Counted from the first letter of the stretch, positions 26,287 to 35,818 are shown. The stretch: 64,000 nucleotides of DNA from Bdellovibrionales bacterium GWA1_52_35 (GCA_001769805.1 MEPO01000009.1:1-64000); one strand, 5' to 3'. A program made the numbers and translations. Notes: a model not told the origin generated them from the sequence alone.

Positions 26287-28125
26287 TCATTCCGGGTAAT
26301 GGCTGGTGACCCACTCCGCGAAATGGCGCCACATTCCTTCCATCGTTTCTTCATTGTTGGCGATCTGCTCAGCGCCATGGACTATCCGGATTTTGGCATT
26401 CAGGTCGCCTGTCGTGGGAGTTGCGCCCCGAACGAGAGCGGAATCAATCTTGCTCTGTGTCTCGGCCCAAAGCTCATCATTATCCTGATTGCAGTACTCG
26501 GCCAGCTCACGACCCGATAGGGTCTTGCCGGTCAGGTTCTTCACTGTTTCCTTGTGACTCAAGCTGTTTCCCGGAGCCCAGTAATGTTGGGCGAGGTCGG
26601 GCCCGATCTTCGGATTATCCGCAAGGTAGCCGTATTTTTTCAGAAAATGCGAACGCGTCTGATAAACGGCCATGTGTGCGAGCAGGTATCCCTGGTAGGA
26701 GCAGGCGGACTCGGCACCGAGAAGGTGGGGGATCGAGAGCAGGGGCCGCGGCGAGCAATCAATCAGCAGGATTTCCTGTTCACATTGGCGCGCCAAACGC
26801 GTGATTGCCTCCGAATTCAGTTCGGATTCAGGCATTCTGTAAAGGCGGTCTTCGAAAAAAGGAACGACCAGAATCGAGCGTTCCTGGAAAGCCTTGAACG
26901 GGTGATCACTTGTGAGCAGCAGGCGAATCACCTCGTCCGGGATTGTTTCACCTGCCGTGTTCTGGGCGTAGAGCTTGAGCCAGTCGCCATCTTCGATCAG
27001 GGAGTCGCAGAACATCGACTGGGTTTCAGCGTAAGCCATGGAAGTGGGCGGGTACTCCATCGAGAAGCAGGGTGAATTCATCGTGATATTGGCGAAATGG
27101 GCGGCATGGCCGCCTTCATGAAAGAGTGTCCCCAGTCCTTTTTTGCCGCTGCCGATCAGATTGGGGGTGGCATTGCTTGTGAAGTTGATACGGGCAGGAA
27201 TCCACCGCTCATGATCGTAAAAGCAGGGCTGCGGGCCGTGCATGAACCCGTTCTCGTACTTGCCTTTGCGATCGAAAAGATCGAGCGTCAACGTCGCTCC
27301 CCGGTATTCTATTCCCAGACGGGCAAAACTCTTGCACCAGGCCTCAAGTGAGTTCTTGAAGGGGAGATAGGGATTGAGTTTCTTTTCGGCGGAACCGGCG
27401 ACGGCGTACTTGAGGTTATGCCCGAGAATGGCTTCCGTTCCCTTTTCCTTTGCCACCGAGTCCAGGTGCTTGCGGCAGCTCTCACGGGTCATTTCTTCGA
27501 ATTCCTTGAGGATCGCGAAGAGTTCGTCATGGGTCATTCGTTCATTTTTAAACACCCGGTAATCAAAATAACTCTTGAAGCCTTGTGCCCGGGCAAATTC
27601 GTTGCGCGTTTTGACGAGCTCGATGAAGCCGTTGGTCAGCACCCATTGTTCGAGGCCGAGCAGGCCCTCATGAGAGCTCTTGCGGGTTCTTTCATCCTCT
27701 GAAGCCGCGATGTTAGTGGCCAGGACAACGCTGGAACCGTCTTTGGTTTCACCCGTGGGGCTGATGTACTGCAGTTTGTGCTTGGAGCGCTTCTGGTAAA
27801 TCTGCTGCTCGAGTTCGATCAATTTTTTCTGCAGGCGCTGGGCTTCAGGATTCTCGATCGCATTGGCCTCGAAGAAATTCAGCCAACCCAGTAGCGCAGT
27901 CTTCTCCCTGGGGTCTTTGGCCTGGGGAAGGGCGGCCCGGACCTCCGTCAGTCTTTGCGGATCCGAAATATAAGACTTGTAGGCATTCTCGGCATTCTGA
28001 AGAGCGTGCTCGTCTTTCTCCATGGCCATGTAAGTCGTCCAGAAAAAGTCTTCTTTGCTCGTGTGGACGGCAAGGTATTCTCGATTGAATTGGTCAAGGG
28101 TCTTGATTTCTTTGGATGGGCTCAT
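26287..28125 (-). CDS. M3-family zinc oligopeptidase
   Basis: From the ATG at 28125 (GGAGAACCTT upstream) the product has 612 residues. H336-E-G-G-H340 with the downstream Glu region SMAYAETQSMFCD forms the M3 zinc site, and a His/Tyr-rich C-terminal segment follows. M3 peptidases (thimet oligopeptidase, PepF, Dcp) are cytosolic and cleave short peptides. The length fits the oligoendopeptidase F side of the family. No signal peptide. Specificity cannot be told. Confidence 0.9.
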   Translation of the reverse strand: MSPSKEIKTLDQFNREYLAVHTSKEDFFWTTYMAMEKDEHALQNAENAYKSYISDPQRLTEVRAALPQAKDPREKTALLGWLNFFEANAIENPEAQRLQKKLIELEQQIYQKRSKHKLQYISPTGETKDGSSVVLATNIAASEDERTRKSSHEGLLGLEQWVLTNGFIELVKTRNEFARAQGFKSYFDYRVFKNERMTHDELFAILKEFEEMTRESCRKHLDSVAKEKGTEAILGHNLKYAVAGSAEKKLNPYLPFKNSLEAWCKSFARLGIEYRGATLTLDLFDRKGKYENGFMHGPQPCFYDHERWIPARINFTSNATPNLIGSGKKGLGTLFHEGGHAAHFANITMNSPCFSMEYPPTSMAYAETQSMFCDSLIEDGDWLKLYAQNTAGETIPDEVIRLLLTSDHPFKAFQERSILVVPFFEDRLYRMPESELNSEAITRLARQCEQEILLIDCSPRPLLSIPHLLGAESACSYQGYLLAHMAVYQTRSHFLKKYGYLADNPKIGPDLAQHYWAPGNSLSHKETVKNLTGKTLSGRELAEYCNQDNDELWAETQSKIDSALVRGATPTTGDLNAKIRIVHGAEQIANNEETMEGMWRHFAEWVTSHYPE

Positions 28126-28268
28126 AAGGTTCTCCGGTAATGGACTGTATCCCAGCCCTAGTCGGATTGCGAGTAAGGATAAATCAGAGATCATAAGACA
28201 TTTTTTGTGGGGGACCGTCAGGGCTTTGTGAAGAGAGCTTTAAGAAGTTGGCCTGTTCTTTGGATTGC

Positions 28269-28288
28269 GTTACAACCTTGGTTGCAAC
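28269..28288. promoter_or_regulatory. Inverted repeat upstream of CoA-transferase
   Basis: GTTACAACC-TT-GGTTGCAAC is a 9-2-9 inverted repeat with one mismatch, 28 bases before the CoA-transferase start codon. The position suits a repressor operator. No regulator gene is adjacent to name it. Confidence 0.4.
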
Positions 28289-28316
28289 TTCGAGATCATT
28301 TTTGAAAGGTGGATTC

Positions 28317-29849
28317 ATGGCAACGCTGCAGGAACGCATCGAATGTAAACAATTATTGAATAAAGTGATGCCTGTGGAAGAGGCGGTCAAATTCGTCAAA
28401 AACAATGACACCCTGGCCATCTCCGGTTTCACTAAATCGGGTGAGCCAAAGGTGTTCATTCCTGCCCTGGCCAAGCATTTTGCTGCGCATGCTCCCGAGT
28501 CTCGTATTTCACTTTTCACGGGGGCGTCTCTTTCTGAACAGGTGGAAGGCCCGATTGCAAAATATGTCGCCAAGCGTGGACCGTACATGTCTTCTTCGGA
28601 ATCGCGCAAGCTGATCCTTGAAGGCAAGATGGATTTCACCGATGTTCATCTTTCGCAATTCGCCCGGAATCTTATGTACGGATTCTACGGTGAGATCGAT
28701 GTTGCCGTCGTGGAGGTTTCCCGGATTCGTGAGGATGGAGGTGTGATCCTGACCTCCTCCGTTGGAATCTCCGGTGAGGCCCTGACCAAAGCCAAAAAAA
28801 TTATTCTCGAAGTGAATACTTTCGGTTCGGATTATACGGGATTTCATGATCTTACGCAGCCGCGCGTTTATCCTCGGGTGGGCTGGCCAGTCCCTGTCAC
28901 CAACGTTGGTGACCGCGTCGGATCCTTGCATGTACCGATTGACCTGAGCAAAGTGGTCGCGGTGGTGGAGTCCCGCATGCCAGATTATGGCGTCGACTTC
29001 AAAGACCCCAGCAAGGCGGAAAATCAGATTGCAGCCAATGTGATTGAATTTCTTCAGGGGCTCCAGAAGAAGTACAGTTGGGGGCATCGGATTCCCCCTA
29101 TTCAGTCGGGCGTCGGTAATATCGCAAATGCCATCGTTGGCGGACTCTACGATTCACCTTTCAATAAGATCCGTTTCTGGACCGAGGTTTTCCAGGATGG
29201 CATGCTGAAGTTCCTTGATAACGAGGACAAATTCGAAGTGGCTTCCTGTACGGCGGTTTCTTTTTCGAATGCCGGTTACAAGCAGTTCCTGCAGAATTTT
29301 GACAAAGCCCGTGAGAAGATCATCCTTCGTCCGATGTGGCTCTCGAATTCTCCTGAAATCATTTCGCGTCTTTTCGTTATTGCGATGAATACACCCATCG
29401 AGGTCGATATCTATGGTCACGCCAATTCGACCCATGTCGATGGGTCCAAGATCATTAATGGTCTCGGCGGCAGTGGTGACTTCCTGCGGAATGCCTATGT
29501 CAGCATCGTTCACACGCCCTCTACCCGCCGACTCAAAGACGGCCGGACGGTGAGTTGTGTGATGCCGTACGTCCGGCATATTGATCACACCGAACATGAC
29601 ATCAAGTGTGTCGTGACTGAACAAGGTGTGGTGCTGAATACGGAGATTCGGTCAGCAATCCGTCGGGCTGATGAAATCATCGAAAAATGCGCACACCCGT
29701 ACTTCCGGCCGCTGCTTCGGAGTTATCTCAAGATGGCCGGCACGGGTGATGAGCCGAGAATCACGGATCTGGCCCGTCTCAAAGGCTGGTGGGATGAGTA
29801 TGATACCGCCTGTAAGGAATTTCCTGCACAGGGCGCGAACACTGATTAA
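28317..29849 (+). CDS. Acetyl-CoA hydrolase/acetate CoA-transferase
   Basis: A 510-residue protein starting MATLQERIECKQLL with AAAGGTGG upstream. It belongs to the acetyl-CoA hydrolase/transferase family (AarC, Cat1, Ach1). The catalytic Glu is E290 in WTEVFQDG, preceded by SGVGNIANAIVGGL. Members move CoA between acetyl-, succinyl- or propionyl-CoA and a carboxylate, linking acetate use to the citric-acid cycle. The donor is not readable. Its 3' end overlaps the convergent barrel gene by four bases. An inverted repeat just upstream suggests regulation. Confidence 0.92.
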   Translation: MATLQERIECKQLLNKVMPVEEAVKFVKNNDTLAISGFTKSGEPKVFIPALAKHFAAHAPESRISLFTGASLSEQVEGPIAKYVAKRGPYMSSSESRKLILEGKMDFTDVHLSQFARNLMYGFYGEIDVAVVEVSRIREDGGVILTSSVGISGEALTKAKKIILEVNTFGSDYTGFHDLTQPRVYPRVGWPVPVTNVGDRVGSLHVPIDLSKVVAVVESRMPDYGVDFKDPSKAENQIAANVIEFLQGLQKKYSWGHRIPPIQSGVGNIANAIVGGLYDSPFNKIRFWTEVFQDGMLKFLDNEDKFEVASCTAVSFSNAGYKQFLQNFDKAREKIILRPMWLSNSPEIISRLFVIAMNTPIEVDIYGHANSTHVDGSKIINGLGGSGDFLRNAYVSIVHTPSTRRLKDGRTVSCVMPYVRHIDHTEHDIKCVVTEQGVVLNTEIRSAIRRADEIIEKCAHPYFRPLLRSYLKMAGTGDEPRITDLARLKGWWDEYDTACKEFPAQGANTD

Positions 29850-30427
29850 GGAAACTTGATCCTGAATCCGAGCGTCGTTTCATATTCGTTTTTCTCCATC
29901 TTCGGGAATTCCTTGAAGATGGCTGTGATGCCCCCGGTGAGTTCAAAGCTGCGGAGCAGCCGCAAACCGAGCTGGGCACCGGCGTAGGGATTATAGCGGA
30001 TTTTTTCGACGGTTTTGATCGCCTCGCTGTTGAGTGTTTCGGTATGGGTGTTGCGGCTGGCCTGTACGCCGGCGCGCGTCGTAGCCGTGACAAAAGTGCT
30101 CAGACGTAGAGAGCTTCGCAAGCCGAGCTTGGCCTTGTCGTCCACATCGTGAATGGTCAGGTTGCGGTCCAGATAACTTTCGGTGTCATCGCCGCGCGTC
30201 ACCTGGGCTTCAGCGGCAAGCAGGGGGAAGCCGAGAGTGAGTCGGGCGCCATAGATCAGCCGATTTTTGGAATGCGGTGTGGGTTGGAACTTTTGAACAC
30301 GTTCGTAGCCTATGATGGGTTCAACTCCGAGGGAGAACGGTGCGGCGGAGGCCGAAGCGGAGTGGGTTCCCACAAGGGCGATGAGGGAGAAAGCAAAGAC
30401 GCGAAGATTTTTATAAAGAAGTGTCAT
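29846..30427 (-). CDS. Exported, probable outer membrane beta-barrel protein
   Basis: A 193-residue protein with a signal peptide (about 1-29, ending ASA) and about eight alternating amphipathic strands (for example RLIYGARLTLGFPLLAAEAQV), ending with GFRIKFP, a C-terminal aromatic typical of barrels. No family recognised. It may form a small eight-stranded barrel. Confidence 0.65.
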   Translation of the reverse strand: MTLLYKNLRVFAFSLIALVGTHSASASAAPFSLGVEPIIGYERVQKFQPTPHSKNRLIYGARLTLGFPLLAAEAQVTRGDDTESYLDRNLTIHDVDDKAKLGLRSSLRLSTFVTATTRAGVQASRNTHTETLNSEAIKTVEKIRYNPYAGAQLGLRLLRSFELTGGITAIFKEFPKMEKNEYETTLGFRIKFP

Positions 30428-30465
30428 CAAAAAATTTTAGAGCAAAGCATGGGTCGGTGCAACTT

Positions 30466-30729
30466 TTACGGCTGAGTACGGGTTTGGCTGAAAAAATGGC
30501 GAAATAGGCTTCCATGTTTTCGCGTAGCGCGTTCCAGCGGGGTCTCATAAGATTCAATGACGGAATTGAGGATCTCTGTAAGAATGAGAACCGGGGTGTG
30601 TAGTTCCTGGACTGTTATGCGGAATCGGAGTGGAAGCTGTTCGCCCGTATTCTTCGCAAGATTGAGGAGTTCAGTTGCAGGTCGGCTCAGCGATGTTGAG
30701 CCAGATAAAGTCAGTGCTGACTTGAAAAT
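30466..30729 (-). pseudogene. Protein-like frame without a start codon
   Basis: The gene-free stretch 30431-30888 holds a minus-strand frame open for 87 codons, ending TAA, with helix-like sequence (RPATELLNLAKNTG..., LILTEILNSVIESYETPLERA). It contains no ATG, GTG or TTG. It looks like a decayed gene fragment. The remainder of the gap is AT-rich and carries the promoter of the fibre operon. Confidence 0.25.
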
Positions 30730-30812
30730 TTATAATCATTTTCAACCTTTACTGAATTAGTTGATGTGGTCGGATGGGTTAATTCTATGATATCTATAAA
30801 TGTTTAACATTG

Positions 30813-30841
30813 TTTACATCATTTAGCAAATGGTGAATAAT
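30813..30841 (+). promoter_or_regulatory. Sigma70-like promoter of the fibre operon
   Basis: TTTACA (30813-30818) and AATAAT (30836-30841) are each five of six matches to consensus, with exactly 17 bases between. It predicts a transcript start near 30848, about 40 bases before the first fibre gene, in a strongly AT-rich region. Confidence 0.6.
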
Positions 30842-30888
30842 ATTGATATATAACGCTTTGTTTCTGTGGAACTGATCGGATCGGGAAT

Positions 30889-32397
30889 ATGCGCAACTTT
30901 GCCAAAAATCCACGCGGCTTCAGTATCACTGCCATGACTATGGCCAGTGGTGCGCTGGGTGTATTGATGCTCGTCGTTCTGACCTTGTTCACGCTCCAGA
31001 GCAAGAGCATTGTTGGGTTGAGAGTTGTGAATTCCCGCGACTCAGTCAAGGCAATGCTCGCGCGCTATGCTGAAGATGCCCAGGCATTGAACAACAGTGC
31101 GGAAAATGCCGCAAATAAGACTTCCGCTTTCGGGTGGTGTGTTCAAGGTACGAGCACCTGTAATGAAGCGAACTGCTGCAAGGCAGGGATATCGTTTCCG
31201 TTCACGCTTCTGGATCCCTCAGTCAGTCCTCAGGTCGTGGCGGGCCCGACGGGTGGAACTCCGGCGTATTATGCTTTGGATGGAACTAAGTGCGAAGCGT
31301 CTTTGGATGACCGCTGCCCGATCCAGGCGCATACCAGTTTTGTCGCTGATTGCGGAACAGGTATCACCGAATGCGTCACCCCTAAACAGATCACCGTTTC
31401 CTATACGATCGAACAGGTACTGGGTCGAAAACTGCCACTCGGCGCACTTAAGCAATTCACGGGTACGGCCGTTTCGACCTTTCCGCTGGGCGAGGTAATA
31501 GTTAACCGGCTCGCCAAATTCAATTCCGACGGCGCCGTGCGCTCCAGCTCCATGTATGAAGACGCCGCCGGCAATCTTGGCATCGGTACATCGAACCCGT
31601 TCAAAAATATCACGATCCTCGACGAGCAGGCCTTTATCAGTTATGGATTCGGTCCTGGGGGATATTCCGCCGGTCTGACAGTCCTCACCAAGTGGGATGG
31701 TGCCGATATTCATACTACAGAAAATCGGGGCTGGAATTTTGCGACTCATATTTATAACCCTACGGATGATGGTGCGACCGGAAATTTAACCCTTAACCGT
31801 TGGAATCGTACGGTAAATATTCCGTTGTTAATTGAAACTGGAACAGGTCATGTCGGCATCGGTGATACGATTCATCCCGAGTATCCTTTGGATGTGGAGA
31901 AGGATATCCGGGTCAGCGAATGTGTTTATGCAAATGCCGTAGCTCCGGTTCCCCTTGGGACTTGTCCTTCAGATGCGCGGCTCAAAAGCGGGATTCATCG
32001 TTTCAGGCTCGGATTAGATGTGCTTCAAGGAGTGCTGCCGAAATATTTCAAATACAATGGCTTGGGTGGACAACCCGAGAGCAAGGTCGAGCAGCTCGGA
32101 GTTGTCGCGCAGGAGCTTGAAAAAGTCGCACCTGAACTCGTGGGCACTCTCAAGAGCACGGAATTCAAAACGGTCCATTACGGTGGACTTCTCTATGTCC
32201 TTATTAATTCGGTAAAGGAACTTTACTTAAGGTGGACGGAGAGCGAAATCCAGTTGCAAGCCAGGCTCCGGGAAGAGCGGCAGCGGAATACCGATTTGCG
32301 AATGCAGCTGGAGGCGCTCGAAAGGAGAAATGAAGCGATCAAGAGCCGCTTGGTTTTGATTGAAGAGGCCCTTCAAATAAAAGGTGCTGGAAAATGA
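30889..32397 (+). CDS. Pilin-like/S74 chaperone fibre protein, copy 1
   Basis: A 502-residue protein. The N-terminus RG10/F11SITAMTMASGALGVLMLVV looks like a type IV prepilin leader (cleavage after G10), but position +5 is not Glu. A Cys-rich domain follows (GWCVQGTSTCNEANCCKAG, about 82-100, more Cys to 162). After a beta-rich stalk comes the S74 domain with S361-D-A-R-L-K366, the Ser/Lys pair used for self-cleavage in phage tail spikes, then a coiled coil to the end. S74 domains trimerise fibres and cut themselves off. First gene of three; its stop overlaps the next start by four bases. Confidence 0.8.
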   Translation: MRNFAKNPRGFSITAMTMASGALGVLMLVVLTLFTLQSKSIVGLRVVNSRDSVKAMLARYAEDAQALNNSAENAANKTSAFGWCVQGTSTCNEANCCKAGISFPFTLLDPSVSPQVVAGPTGGTPAYYALDGTKCEASLDDRCPIQAHTSFVADCGTGITECVTPKQITVSYTIEQVLGRKLPLGALKQFTGTAVSTFPLGEVIVNRLAKFNSDGAVRSSSMYEDAAGNLGIGTSNPFKNITILDEQAFISYGFGPGGYSAGLTVLTKWDGADIHTTENRGWNFATHIYNPTDDGATGNLTLNRWNRTVNIPLLIETGTGHVGIGDTIHPEYPLDVEKDIRVSECVYANAVAPVPLGTCPSDARLKSGIHRFRLGLDVLQGVLPKYFKYNGLGGQPESKVEQLGVVAQELEKVAPELVGTLKSTEFKTVHYGGLLYVLINSVKELYLRWTESEIQLQARLREERQRNTDLRMQLEALERRNEAIKSRLVLIEEALQIKGAGK

Positions 32398-33908
32398 AAT
32401 TAATATTTCGAAGTAGTTCCAATCACGGCTTCAGCATTGTCGGTACCATGGTCGCCAGCGGCATGATGGGCATTCTCATGTTGAGTACGATTTCAATGTT
32501 TAATTACCACAACAAAACCATTCAGGGGCTACGGACCGTGAGTTCAAAAGATGGGCTGAAATCGCTCCTGGATCGCTCTTCGGTGGATGCCACAGCCATT
32601 ATGAACAGTGCAGCACACGCAGCAAATATCAATACCATGTTTGACTGGTGCGTTTCAGGCGCGACTACTTGCGCCTCGCCCCCTTGCTGTGTGGCAGGCG
32701 TATCTTATCCGTTTACCCTGGTGGACTCAGCCCCCGTCCCAAATATTATTGCCGGCACCCAAGCGAATCCTGCTTTGTTTTCCACCGAAGGCATTTCATG
32801 TGCTGAAGTGGATTCAAGTTGCCTGCTGGCTGTCCATGCGAGCTTTGTTCCTGAGTGCGAAGGCGCAAGCCCCTGTGCTTCCGCGAAGCGAATCACCATT
32901 TCGTATACGATTAAGCACGCGGACGGAGCGCCAGCTGTAATTGGGGCGAGGATCAACCCCATCAGCAGGTCTTCGACTGTTTCGCTGCCGTTTCAGTCTG
33001 GCATTGGGCAAGCTAATCGATTGGCTAAATGGACCTCGCCTTCAACTTTGGGCGTCAGCGGGGTTAATCAGGATCCGGTTTCCGGATATCTGGGAATCGG
33101 GACAACCAATGCTTGGGATCAGATCACCCTTAATTCCGAGAACGCCTGGATTGCTTTGGGAACGCCAGGAACGGTGAGTGCCTCCCAGGCGGCAGGAATG
33201 AAATTTTTCACGATCTGGGATGGCAAGGATATGGGCAGCGCGGGATCGAATAATAAAGGTTTTAAGGTCTACACTCCAGGTGATGCGAATACTTCTGACC
33301 CGGATGTGAATGGTGATCTTGTTTTTGCACATTGGAATGGCACAGAATGGAAAAATTCGTTGGTTCTGGACTCGGGGGCTGCGCGCAATGTCGGAATTTT
33401 CAAAAATGACCCCCTATATGCGTTGGATGTGACAGGTGATGTTAGGACCGAGGGATGTATCCAGTTGGCCAGCGGCACGATTGGAACGTGTACCTCAGAT
33501 CGGCGCTTGAAAAAGAATATTCGCGCTTTCTCTCTTGGTCTGAAAGCACTGGAAGGGGTTGAACCGAAATTCTACCGCTATAACGGCTTGGGAGGAAATC
33601 CCGTCAGCGAAGCGGATCACCTGGGGGTGATCGCACAGGATCTTGAAAAGACTGCTCCTGAACTCGTGACCTCTCGGCCCGGCAGTGAGTATAAGTCGGT
33701 CAATTATAGCGGCTTGATCTATGTCGTGATCAATTCGCTCAAAGAGCTGCATTTCAGGTGGCGTACGGGCGATCAAAATCACGAACGCGATTTAGTGGTC
33801 CTTCAGACGGAGAATGCCAGGTTGGCTGCGAAACTGGAAAAACTCAAAGCCAATCAGCTTGAAGTTGAAAAACGCATATCTCAAAGCGAGGGGAGGCTTA
33901 ATGAGTAA
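32394..33908 (+). CDS. Pilin-like/S74 chaperone fibre protein, copy 2
   Basis: A 504-residue paralogue. The leader is NHG12/F13SIVGTMVASGMMGILML, then the shared Cys-rich domain (WCVSGATTCASPPCCVAG), a stalk with FFTIWDGKDMGSAGSNNKG shared with copy 3, and the S74 signature SDRRLKKNI followed by GVIAQDLEKTAPELV and a coiled coil. Start overlaps copy 1 by ATGA and end overlaps copy 3 by eight bases, so all three are translated together. It differs from the others mainly in the stalk, as expected if the stalk binds a variable target. Confidence 0.8.
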   Translation: MKLIFRSSSNHGFSIVGTMVASGMMGILMLSTISMFNYHNKTIQGLRTVSSKDGLKSLLDRSSVDATAIMNSAAHAANINTMFDWCVSGATTCASPPCCVAGVSYPFTLVDSAPVPNIIAGTQANPALFSTEGISCAEVDSSCLLAVHASFVPECEGASPCASAKRITISYTIKHADGAPAVIGARINPISRSSTVSLPFQSGIGQANRLAKWTSPSTLGVSGVNQDPVSGYLGIGTTNAWDQITLNSENAWIALGTPGTVSASQAAGMKFFTIWDGKDMGSAGSNNKGFKVYTPGDANTSDPDVNGDLVFAHWNGTEWKNSLVLDSGAARNVGIFKNDPLYALDVTGDVRTEGCIQLASGTIGTCTSDRRLKKNIRAFSLGLKALEGVEPKFYRYNGLGGNPVSEADHLGVIAQDLEKTAPELVTSRPGSEYKSVNYSGLIYVVINSLKELHFRWRTGDQNHERDLVVLQTENARLAAKLEKLKANQLEVEKRISQSEGRLNE

Positions 33909-35469
33909 TACGTCTCAAGCTCTTCACCCCTGCGGTTTCAGTATGGTGGCCCTGGCTATTGGGAGTGGCATCATGGGCATTTTGCTGCTGAGTATGCTGT
34001 CCCTGTTTGATTTTCAAAATAAAAGTATTCACGGGGTGAAAACGATCCTGTCGCGCGATGGCTTGAAAGCCATGCTTGATTATTATTCCGGTGATCTCGC
34101 CACGATCAAAAAAAGCGCCGATCACAGCAGCAACACTGATTCGGCGTTTGAATGGTGCGTGAAGGGGACGACTACCTGTAATGGCCCTTTGTGCTGCAAG
34201 GCTGGAATCAGTTACCCTTTCAACCTGGTGGTTTCCGCCCCCACGCCTGAAATTATTTCGGGGACTGCTTCCGGTCCGGGAACTCCGGCGTATTACTCCG
34301 CGGATGCAAGTCACTGCAGCCCGCCTGAAAAATGCCCGATCCAGGTGCATACGTCATTCATTGCGGAATGTGCCGTCGGAACTGAGTGTGACGTTGCAAA
34401 GCGGATTACCGTAACCTATTCGATTGAGAAAGGTCCGCTGAGCATTTTGGATGGTGCGGGCACTCCGTTGAAGACGGTAAGCAGATCAACCACTCATACG
34501 CTTTGGACTTTCCTCGGGTCAGGATTGTCCGACCATACCGTCAAATGGACTTCCGCATTTACCATTTCCAGCAGTTCTCTTGTGGAGAATAGCTCAAAAA
34601 AATTCGGATTGTGGATCAATGGCGCCTCTCATTGGGATCCTCTGAGTGTTTACGGGGATTCGTATTCCTGGATCTCAATGGGAATTCCCGATCAGGCGGC
34701 TAATTCAACGGGTGTCACTTTCATGAGCACGTCCGACGGGAAAGATCTCGGGGCTGCGGGATCCAATAACAAGGGTTGGAACATGAAGTTCTGGAGTCAC
34801 GGAAATCCGGATATTGACAGGAGAAGCGAGGTATCACTTCAGCATTGGAACGGGGCGAACGAGGTCGAAGCAATGACTTTGTCCTATTGTGAGGCTCCGG
34901 GTGATCCCCCAGTTGAGTGTGATAAGGGAAAAATTGGAATCCATAATCCAAATCCGCAATACGCTCTGGATGTGACCGGAAGTCTCAGGACCAGTACCTG
35001 CGTTCATGCTAATGGCGAGGATTTTGGGGATTGCGCTTCTGATGAACGTTTAAAAAAGGATGTACGTCCCTTCACTCTCGGGCTCGCTGCATTAGCGGGG
35101 ATTCAGCCCAAGTATTTCCGGTACAATGGCAAAGGGGGGCAACCCGCCTCGGAGCAAGATCAGCTCGGAGTGATCGCCCAAGACCTGGAAAAGACCGCTC
35201 CTGAGCTCGTGACCACCAAGCCAGGCGGAAAGTGGAAAGCGGTCAACTATGGCGGGCTTCTGTACGTCGCCATCAATTCGGCTAAAGAACTGTACGCCAA
35301 ATGGCTTGAGAGTAGCGGCAATCAGCAACGGCAACTGGCAGCATTGAAGGAAAAAAATCTGAAATTGAAGCGCGCTGAGACTGCAATCGAGAGCAAAACC
35401 CTTGAACTGGAGCAGCGCCTTGAACGAATGGAACAAAAACTGCCCTCCAAGTCTGGGGACGATTTTTGA
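33901..35469 (+). CDS. Pilin-like/S74 chaperone fibre protein, copy 3
   Basis: The ATG at 33901 has GGGGAGG seven bases before it; a longer frame to 33814 overlaps copy 2 and lacks the leader. The 522-residue product has leader CG12/F13SMVALAIGSGIMGILLL, the Cys-rich domain (WCVKGTTTCNGPLCCKAG), a stalk with MSTSDGKDLGAAGSNNKG, and the S74 signature SDERLKKDV with GVIAQDLEKTAPELV, then a long coiled coil. It is the last gene of the operon. No prepilin peptidase, assembly ATPase or secretin lies in the window. Confidence 0.8.
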   Translation: MSNTSQALHPCGFSMVALAIGSGIMGILLLSMLSLFDFQNKSIHGVKTILSRDGLKAMLDYYSGDLATIKKSADHSSNTDSAFEWCVKGTTTCNGPLCCKAGISYPFNLVVSAPTPEIISGTASGPGTPAYYSADASHCSPPEKCPIQVHTSFIAECAVGTECDVAKRITVTYSIEKGPLSILDGAGTPLKTVSRSTTHTLWTFLGSGLSDHTVKWTSAFTISSSSLVENSSKKFGLWINGASHWDPLSVYGDSYSWISMGIPDQAANSTGVTFMSTSDGKDLGAAGSNNKGWNMKFWSHGNPDIDRRSEVSLQHWNGANEVEAMTLSYCEAPGDPPVECDKGKIGIHNPNPQYALDVTGSLRTSTCVHANGEDFGDCASDERLKKDVRPFTLGLAALAGIQPKYFRYNGKGGQPASEQDQLGVIAQDLEKTAPELVTTKPGGKWKAVNYGGLLYVAINSAKELYAKWLESSGNQQRQLAALKEKNLKLKRAETAIESKTLELEQRLERMEQKLPSKSGDDF

Positions 35470-35521
35470 AAGATTTCCTCTAAGGCTCTGATTCGGCTTT
35501 GTTATTGCTCTATACCCGAGC

Positions 35522-35818
35522 ATGCACCTGAACAGTTCAGCTCGGCTCCCCACTCAATGCTTCTATTCTGATTGTCCATCATTTTCGCGAGGTACACCGT
35601 TCGTTCACTTGGTCCGAAAGGGCTTCTTTTTTAGATCCTCTGATTCCAAATACATCGCGACCTCCCGGAAAACAGTGGAACGCAAGTTCCGGTTTTTGGC
35701 AGCACAAGCACGTCTGACCCATCAGCAATTTTTGCAGGCTCTCGTTCGTTCCATAAACGAATCGACCGGCTGGAAGACCACCTCTATATTTATCTCAATT
35801 ATCATAATCAGGTCCTAA
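35522..35818 (+). CDS. Doubtful small protein
   Basis: In the gap 35470-35924 a 98-codon frame starts with ATG but has no ribosome site. The second half (TVERKFRFLAAQARLTHQQFLQALVRSINES) could be helical. The first half looks random. I see no signal peptide or family. It may be chance; the gap otherwise shows only the hairpin at 35898. Confidence 0.22.
   Translation: MHLNSSARLPTQCFYSDCPSFSRGTPFVHLVRKGFFFRSSDSKYIATSRKTVERKFRFLAAQARLTHQQFLQALVRSINESTGWKTTSIFISIIIIRS

Noticed and set aside
30889-35469. Prophage tail-fibre remnant
   Set aside because: S74 domains are typical of phage, but no other phage gene is present and the pilin-like leaders, Cys-rich domains and overlapping gene order point to a cellular surface system.
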